From an uncultured bacterium (lineage in GTDB: Bacteria; Bacillota_I; Bacilli_A; RF39; UBA660): DNA of 9,848 nucleotides. The stretch covers positions 1 to 9,848 of the forward strand of contig CASEAD010000006.1 of NCBI GenBank assembly GCA_949285775.1. The letters are read 5' to 3'. Below are positions 5,947 through 9,848 of the stretch, in pieces; position 1 is the first letter of the stretch; each line of letters opens with the position of its first letter. The position numbers and the translations under genes were made by a program. The notes beneath the pieces were generated by a model. It did not search any database and was not told the origin of the DNA. It was given only the letters and a program-made list of their open reading frames with translations.

Positions 5947-6503
5947 TATTTAATCCTCCTTATTTTTTTCTTACTTATATCTAACTCATGAATAGAAGCA
6001 TATGTTACATTAAATCTCTCTTTATCCATTGAAACATCTATATTATTTAAATAAAAATATATCATATTAATTACCCCTCGATGCGTAACAAGCAAATTAT
6101 CATCGTAATCATTAATATAAAATAACCATCTCACTATCCTTTCATAAAAACTTATCATACTCTCCCCATTAGGATATTCCTTATCAATTGTTAAATCTTT
6201 AAAATATTCAGGATATTTCTCTAAAGCCTTTTTTACTAACATACCATTTATTTTTCCCTTATCTAATTCCCTTAAATTACTATCCAGTATAACTTCTTTA
6301 CCCATTACCTTACTAACAATACTAGCACTATTAACAGCTCTTCTTACATCACTACTATAAATTTTTTTAAAATAAATATCATTATTTTTTAACCATAAAG
6401 CACTATCCAATACCTGCTTTTTCCCCTCTTTAGTCAATTCAATATCAGAATATCCTCCTACATACCTCTCATCATCCATTCCATGTCTCATTAAATAAAT
6501 CAT
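5946..6503 (-). CDS. Histidine phosphatase superfamily protein
   Basis: The 185-aa protein has the full catalytic set of the phosphoglycerate-mutase-like branch. RHG is at 6-8 (His7 becomes phosphorylated), followed by the Arg-bearing SSDVRRAVNSAS (50-61), the acid donor region NLRELDKGKINGM (76-88, Glu79), YPNGES (110-115) and the second catalytic His in VTHRGVINM (139-147, His141). Small members of this type dephosphorylate diverse phosphometabolites (alpha-ribazole phosphate, sugar phosphates, nucleotides), and nothing in the sequence fixes the substrate. Start and stop are coupled on both sides: ATGA overlap (4 nt) with the unknown protein upstream, and TAATG overlap with the kinase-CYTH gene downstream. 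It is therefore expected to act on the same pathway as those proteins. Confidence 0.88.
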   Translation of the reverse strand: MIYLMRHGMDDERYVGGYSDIELTKEGKKQVLDSALWLKNNDIYFKKIYSSDVRRAVNSASIVSKVMGKEVILDSNLRELDKGKINGMLVKKALEKYPEYFKDLTIDKEYPNGESMISFYERIVRWLFYINDYDDNLLVTHRGVINMIYFYLNNIDVSMDKERFNVTYASIHELDISKKKIRRIK

Positions 6504-7339
6504 TTCTTATCCTCCATTTTAATTAAACTTCTCTTAAGTAATGTATGCTTACTCCTAATCCTATCTTCTTCACTATTTAAAAATCTTAAGACAACTCCCC
6601 ATTCATCATTATTAAGTACACTACCATCAAGTAATTTCTTTCTAATATTTTCATAAATAAATATTTCTTTACTAATCTCCTTATCAGCTTCTTTATAAAG
6701 TTCTCTTAACATAGCCATACATATATTATCAAGTCTCTTCTGCGAAATAACCAGACTATTAGCATATAACAAAAATCTTGTTTCTTCCATCCTTCCATAC
6801 ATCCCCTCTGGATATAAAGAAATACTCTTAGGAAAAGTAGCACCTGTTACTTTATCTAAATGAAAATAATTTCTCGATATATGCACATCATCATGATAAA
6901 TATTATTATATAAAAGTATAATTGGACACATGGATAATATCTCCTCCCTTTTAATATTTCTTTTCTTATACTTCTCTTGATATATAATAATTACATAACC
7001 CATATTATCTTTCATAACATAATTATCTTCTTTAACCATAAAACACTCTAAAGCTTTTTTATTTATCATCACATACTCAATATTATAATTATTATTCCAT
7101 ATACAATCATAAAAACACGGTGTATAATCACTAATAACAGTAATTAATCGTACTAATTGTAAATCTGGAAATCTCTTTTCCATAAACTCTTTAAAATAAT
7201 TAAAATTAACACTTGTCCTATATAATAAACTATCATCACTCACTACTCCCCTTCTATTCATTACCTCACTCGCCTTATCAAAGCCTCCCTTCTTCTTATA
7301 CATCTTCTCTCTTTCTCTAATCTCTTCAATTATATTCAT
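6500..7339 (-). CDS. Unrecognised 279-aa protein, first gene of the operator-controlled operon
   Basis: I do not recognise a family. The N-terminus is a charged helix (MNIIEEIREREKMYKKKGG, 1-19). The middle (about 60-165) alternates hydrophobic strands such as LVRLITVIS (62-70) and GYVIIIYQEKY (114-124). Five Cys (75, 79, 99, 138, 207) include a TPCFYDCIW pair. A segment KVTGATFPKSISLYPEGMYGR (163-183) looks like a conserved loop. The C-terminal third is helical and basic. There is no signal peptide or membrane span. The ribosome binding site is AAAGGGAAG (7345-7353). A palindrome matching the NrtR-like operator lies 24 nt upstream, and the stop overlaps the phosphatase start by 4 nt. Its role must be read from its partners: regulator, phosphatase and kinase-CYTH. 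Confidence 0.8.
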   Translation of the reverse strand: MNIIEEIREREKMYKKKGGFDKASEVMNRRGVVSDDSLLYRTSVNFNYFKEFMEKRFPDLQLVRLITVISDYTPCFYDCIWNNNYNIEYVMINKKALECFMVKEDNYVMKDNMGYVIIIYQEKYKKRNIKREEILSMCPIILLYNNIYHDDVHISRNYFHLDKVTGATFPKSISLYPEGMYGRMEETRFLLYANSLVISQKRLDNICMAMLRELYKEADKEISKEIFIYENIRKKLLDGSVLNNDEWGVVLRFLNSEEDRIRSKHTLLKRSLIKMEDKK

Positions 7340-7363
7340 ATTATCTTCCCTTTCTTGTTATTC

Positions 7364-7378
7364 GTGTATTTTATACGC
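7364..7378. promoter_or_regulatory. Operator copy 2 for the NrtR-like regulator
   Basis: GTGTATTTTATACGC matches the palindrome in the regulator promoter (8105-8119) at 14 of 15 positions, including an identical 13-base core. It sits upstream of the three-gene operon. A possible -10 TATAAA overlaps it on the minus strand (with a poor -35 TTTTTA 17 bp away), so binding would block transcription. The exact promoter is uncertain. Confidence 0.6.
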
Positions 7379-7393
7379 ATTTAATATCTATAT

Positions 7394-7416
7394 AAAAATG
7401 TATCTTTAAAATACAT
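7394..7416 (-). terminator. Short terminator after the NrtR-like gene
   Basis: On the minus strand ATGTAT (7411-7416), a 7-nt loop, ATACAT (7398-7403) and then a short run of T. The first arm and loop include the stop codon (7406-7408). It is only 6 bp, but it sits right where one unit ends and the second operator begins. Confidence 0.45.
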
Positions 7417-8080
7417 CTTTATCAATAACCCTACCAGTAAAACGATATAACTTAGTAGCCTTCTTATTATCTTCCTTCCTTGTTTTACCAGTATCTTCAA
7501 TTAAACCTAAATTAAGCATTCTTTTCCTAAAATTTCTTCTATCAATTTCTTTTCTTAATATAGCCTCATATACCCCTTGTAACTCTGGTAATGTAAATCT
7601 ATCAGGTAATAAAGATTTTAAAATACTTGTCTCTCCTATTAACTTAGCAAGTTTTAATAAACTATCCTGAAGAATATTTTCATGATCATACGCTAATTTA
7701 GGTATTTTATCTATAGAAAACCAATCAGCATCATTAGTTTTAAGTGTTTCCCTTAAAAAAGATACTTTATCCCCATCAATAACACCTATATAACTAACCG
7801 CTACCATTCTCATAACAGGACTACGATAAATTTCATCAAATACATTACTAAAATAATAATTATCCAAATCAATCCCCGTCTTTTCTTTAACTTCCCTTTT
7901 AAGACCATCTGTTAAAGTCTCATTATTATAAAGAGCACCACCCACTAAAGCCCACATATCTTTAAAAGGATTATTCTTTCTTTTTATTAATAATATTTTA
8001 ACTTTCCCTTTATCAACAGTAAATATAGAACACATTATATGAATACCTATATTTTTATATAAAGGATTATTTATTTCCAT
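7406..8080 (-). CDS. NrtR-family transcriptional regulator (Nudix domain plus winged helix)
   Basis: The 224-aa architecture is that of NrtR. A Nudix-like sensor domain covers residues 8-145, and a C-terminal winged helix-turn-helix covers about 155-224 (RFTLPELQGVYEAIL at 161-175, RRNFRKRMLNLGLIE at 181-195). The Nudix box (48-70) keeps GX5E and RE, but its EE pair is Glu66-Lys67, consistent with the non-catalytic, ligand-sensing Nudix domains common in the family. Characterised NrtR proteins repress NAD-synthesis genes and respond to ADP-ribose-like ligands, while other members control sugar genes, so the effector here is open. The start has GGTGAT 5 nt upstream. The promoter spacer is itself a palindrome, arguing for autorepression, and a second copy precedes the adjacent operon, which is presumably its target. 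Confidence 0.87.
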   Translation of the reverse strand: MEINNPLYKNIGIHIMCSIFTVDKGKVKILLIKRKNNPFKDMWALVGGALYNNETLTDGLKREVKEKTGIDLDNYYFSNVFDEIYRSPVMRMVAVSYIGVIDGDKVSFLRETLKTNDADWFSIDKIPKLAYDHENILQDSLLKLAKLIGETSILKSLLPDRFTLPELQGVYEAILRKEIDRRNFRKRMLNLGLIEDTGKTRKEDNKKATKLYRFTGRVIDKDVF

Positions 8081-8097
8081 ATCTAATCACCAATATC

Positions 8098-8126
8098 ATT
8101 ATAAGTGTATTTTATACACATGTCAA
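8098..8126 (-). promoter_or_regulatory. Perfect-consensus promoter of the NrtR-like gene
   Basis: TTGACA (8121-8126), 17-bp spacer, TATAAT (8098-8103) on the minus strand. The spacer is filled by the operator palindrome. The predicted leader is only about 11 nt. Confidence 0.88.
8105..8119. promoter_or_regulatory. Operator copy 1 for the NrtR-like regulator
   Basis: GTGTAT-TTT-ATACAC is a perfect 6-bp inverted repeat around a 3-bp centre. It is placed centrally between the -35 and -10 boxes, so a bound dimer would exclude RNA polymerase. This is the expected layout of an autorepressor site. Confidence 0.75.
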
Positions 8127-8142
8127 GAGAAAAAAAGAAAAA

Positions 8143-8625
8143 TTATAATAATTCTTCCACCTTTAAAACAACATAATCCTTTACTTCCTCATAACTCATA
8201 TGCAAAACCACTGCAAACTCTGTATATAACAACCTCTCTGCTAAATTAAAATACTCACTATCTTTATCACTAATCTTCTTTTTACTATCTAGTCTCTTTT
8301 TATTTCTTAAATAAGTCGTTTTAATAATCGCTATTAAACCCTCATAATTATCACTTCTTAATAATTTCTTATATTCACTTTCTAATAATCTATCTTCTAC
8401 CTCAATAACACCAATATTAGGTATATTATTAATTAATCTATCTACTTCTTCCTTAGTTAAAATATTCTTTAAACTACTACTATTAACTGGTAAAATAATC
8501 TTTAAACTATCATCAGATAACGGAACTAAAGAATAATAATCTAATCCCTTCCTATACTCTTTAAGATAATCCTTAACTAAACATACCTCTTTCTTGTATA
8601 CAACATAATCTCCTACATTATACAT
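8143..8625 (-). CDS. CarD/CdnL-family RNA polymerase-binding regulator
   Basis: The 160-aa protein opens with MYNVGDYVVYKKEVCLVKDY, the N-terminal Tudor-like RNA polymerase-interaction domain of the CarD_CdnL_TRCF family. It continues with YYSLVPLSDDSLKIILPV (about 30-47), the second conserved part of that domain. The rest is helical and basic (KKLLRSDNYEGLIAIIKTTYLRNKKR; then SEYFNLAERLLYTEFAVVL), matching the DNA-binding C-terminal domain. Such proteins stabilise open promoter complexes, especially at stable-RNA promoters. I use the ATG at 8625, which gives the usual family N-terminus and has GGGGA 7 nt upstream. The in-frame ATG at 8643 lacks any ribosome binding site. A terminator upstream (8697-8726) implies its own promoter, but I see no convincing one. 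Confidence 0.87.
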   Translation of the reverse strand: MYNVGDYVVYKKEVCLVKDYLKEYRKGLDYYSLVPLSDDSLKIILPVNSSSLKNILTKEEVDRLINNIPNIGVIEVEDRLLESEYKKLLRSDNYEGLIAIIKTTYLRNKKRLDSKKKISDKDSEYFNLAERLLYTEFAVVLHMSYEEVKDYVVLKVEELL

Positions 8626-8696
8626 CCTATCATCCCCATTCATATATATTTTGTCACATTTTTAACTATATGTGTACCAAGAAATTTTATTAATTT

Positions 8697-8726
8697 AAAA
8701 AGCACTACCCTATTCATGGTAATGCT
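8697..8726 (-). terminator. Rho-independent terminator overlapping the end of the MazG-like gene
   Basis: AGCATTACC (8718-8726) pairs with GGTAGTGCT (8701-8709), 9 bp with one G-U, followed by TTTTT on the minus strand. The stop codon (8710-8712) lies in the loop. It ends the murC-containing operon. Confidence 0.75.
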
Positions 8727-9051
8727 CTGGTACTTTAACTCTTTCTAAAAATATTCTCTTCTCAAAAGATCCCCTCTTTAATTTTTTTTGCTTAGCCACT
8801 AAATTAATATCTTCTAAAGTCCTACCCTCTAATATTGCAAGTGCCGAAATAACTTCTAGCATATCCGCCAACTCTTCTATTCTATTCATTCCTTTAGCGT
8901 CTATTACTTCCTTATATTCTTCATATAATTTTTTCTCTAACTCTAATTTATATTCATCATTATCTAATACTCTTGTAATAGGTATTTCTCTATTATTTCT
9001 TATAATATCTGGTATATTATCTCTTACTAATTTATTATATGTCTTCTCCAT
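8710..9051 (-). CDS. MazG/PRA-PH-like nucleoside triphosphate pyrophosphohydrolase
   Basis: The 113-aa protein begins YNKLVRDNIPDII (5-17) and has the all-alpha NTP pyrophosphatase metal motif: EYKE (45-48, ExxE) and ELAD (60-63, ExxD) within KLYEEYKEVI and IEELADMLEVI. The C-terminus KRGSFEKRIFLERV (92-105) is typical of this HisE-like, stand-alone subgroup. The family hydrolyses nucleoside triphosphates or related pyrophosphates to monophosphate and pyrophosphate, often as house-cleaning enzymes; the exact substrate is unknown. There is no his operon nearby, so a histidine-pathway role is unlikely. The ATG at 9051 overlaps the murC tail by 17 nt and uses AAGG at 9060-9063 inside murC, so it is co-transcribed and translationally linked to it. 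Confidence 0.87.
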   Translation of the reverse strand: MEKTYNKLVRDNIPDIIRNNREIPITRVLDNDEYKLELEKKLYEEYKEVIDAKGMNRIEELADMLEVISALAILEGRTLEDINLVAKQKKLKRGSFEKRIFLERVKVPEHYHE

Positions 9052-9848
9052 TTTTTAATCCTTCTATCAAATCATTTTCTAACTTACTAATATCATTAGG
9101 ACTCATAAAAGCAAAAACTGTATTACTATATTTAGTTAATTTATCATATTCATCTATACTAATATGTTCTGCATTATCTAACTCATCAATAATTATATTA
9201 GAAGTAATATCTTTATAATCTTCTTGTTTCTCTCTAGCAGGATGTATATCTAATATATAAGAATAATCTACTGTCTTAAATATATTTACTAAATCCTTAG
9301 CAAATTCCTTTGTTCTTGAAAAAGTATGCGGTTGAAAAATAATTACTATCTTCTTATCAGGATATTTTTGCCCAATAGCGTCTATTGTAGCACTAACTTC
9401 ATTAGGGTGATGTGCATAATCATCTATTATAACATTATCCCCCACTATAGTCTCTGTAAACCTCCTCTTAGCGCCCTTAAACTCTCTTAAATTATTATAT
9501 ACATCCTTATAATCAATCTTTTCTAAATAACATAACGTAATAACTGCCAAAGCATCTAATAACTGATGCTTACCATATATAGGTAAATCAAAATGTCCAT
9601 AACTATTAACATCAAAACTAATACCATCACTCTTATATTCAATATTAATCGCCCTTATATCATTACCAACTTCCAATCCATAATAAATAATCGGCTTTTT
9701 AACCTTCATCTTTCTAGTATAAAGATCATCTCCATAAGCAATAATCATCTTACTACAATTATTCGCATACTCTGTATAAGCATCTATTACATCATCTATA
9801 TCTTTAAAATAATCAACATGATCTAAATCAATATTAGTAATTATTAAA
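9035..9848 (-). CDS. murC: UDP-N-acetylmuramate--L-alanine ligase, C-terminal part (runs off the right edge)
   Basis: The frame is open to the right edge of the window, giving 270 visible residues of an expected total of around 430-450; the ATG at 9748 is an internal Met. MurC adds L-alanine to UDP-MurNAc using ATP, the first step of the stem peptide, in the cytoplasm. The visible part starts in the central ATP-binding domain with LIITNIDLDHVDYFKD, a MurC hallmark. It continues with GKHQLLDALAVI, FKGAKRRFTE, the MurC-specific DDYAHHPNEVSATI and IIFQPHTFSRTKEF in the C-terminal ligand-binding domain. The Walker A region and the UDP-binding domain lie outside the window. The end overlaps the MazG-like gene by 17 nt. 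Confidence 0.95.
   Translation of the reverse strand, partial: LIITNIDLDHVDYFKDIDDVIDAYTEYANNCSKMIIAYGDDLYTRKMKVKKPIIYYGLEVGNDIRAINIEYKSDGISFDVNSYGHFDLPIYGKHQLLDALAVITLCYLEKIDYKDVYNNLREFKGAKRRFTETIVGDNVIIDDYAHHPNEVSATIDAIGQKYPDKKIVIIFQPHTFSRTKEFAKDLVNIFKTVDYSYILDIHPAREKQEDYKDITSNIIIDELDNAEHISIDEYDKLTKYSNTVFAFMSPNDISKLENDLIEGLKNGEDI

Noticed and set aside
8626..8696. Promoter for the CarD-like gene (TTGGTA or TATAGT boxes)
   Set aside because: No pair of boxes has acceptable spacing and match, although the terminator upstream implies a promoter exists.
9593..9826. Plus-strand frame opposite murC
   Set aside because: Ile/Asn-rich shadow; the minus strand is clearly MurC.
4864..9848. Mycoplasma-type code with TGA as tryptophan
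   Set aside because: All conserved tryptophans are TGG, TGA occurs at plausible gene ends, and no conserved frame has internal TGA.

Overview
The window is about 27% GC by eye. It shows strong AAGGAGG-type ribosome binding sites and consensus sigma-A promoters, so it looks like a low-GC Gram-positive (Bacilli / Firmicutes relative). Peptidoglycan functions (murC and a DUF368 undecaprenyl-phosphate translocase) argue against a wall-less Mollicute. Tryptophan is always TGG and TGA serves as stop, so the standard bacterial code fits. A truncated CotD-like protein hints at a spore-forming lineage or one derived from it. An uncultured gut Bacilli lineage (RF39- or Erysipelotrichales-like) is my best guess, but that is inference. 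Almost everything is on the minus strand, so transcription runs right to left.

Left, accessory part (1-3062). This holds the 5' end of a serine recombinase running off the left edge, with a small ORF overlapping its start. Next comes an unrecognised tyrosine-rich 196-aa protein with a clean promoter and a perfect 14-bp palindrome at the predicted transcription start. An ISNCY-type transposase remnant, the only plus-strand gene, follows, and then a stand-alone AAA_14/DUF4143 ATPase with its own perfect promoter. The mixture of recombinase, IS debris and orphan genes is typical of a mobile-element edge.

Middle (3157-4881). This holds a CotD-like coat-type mini-protein, a DUF368 translocase, and the rpsP-khpA ribosomal pair. 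The pair has its own promoter embedded in the 3' end of the upstream gene and ends in a terminator. The rimM-trmD genes that often follow rpsP are absent.

Regulated module (4864-8126), the most interesting part. A Nudix-plus-winged-helix regulator of the NrtR type sits under a perfect TTGACA-N17-TATAAT promoter whose spacer is filled by a 15-bp palindrome. A near-identical palindrome precedes the next transcription unit. That unit comprises three overlapping genes: an unrecognised 279-aa protein, a histidine phosphatase, and a NadR/Ttd14-like P-loop kinase fused to a CYTH domain. I read this as a nucleotide- or cofactor-responsive regulon of unknown metabolic role, possibly tied to NAD or ADP-ribose chemistry as in known NrtR systems.

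Right (8143-9848). This holds a CarD-family RNA polymerase-binding regulator, a MazG/PRA-PH-like pyrophosphohydrolase with a terminator overlapping its stop codon, and the C-terminal two-thirds of MurC running off the right edge. I saw no tRNA, rRNA or CRISPR array.
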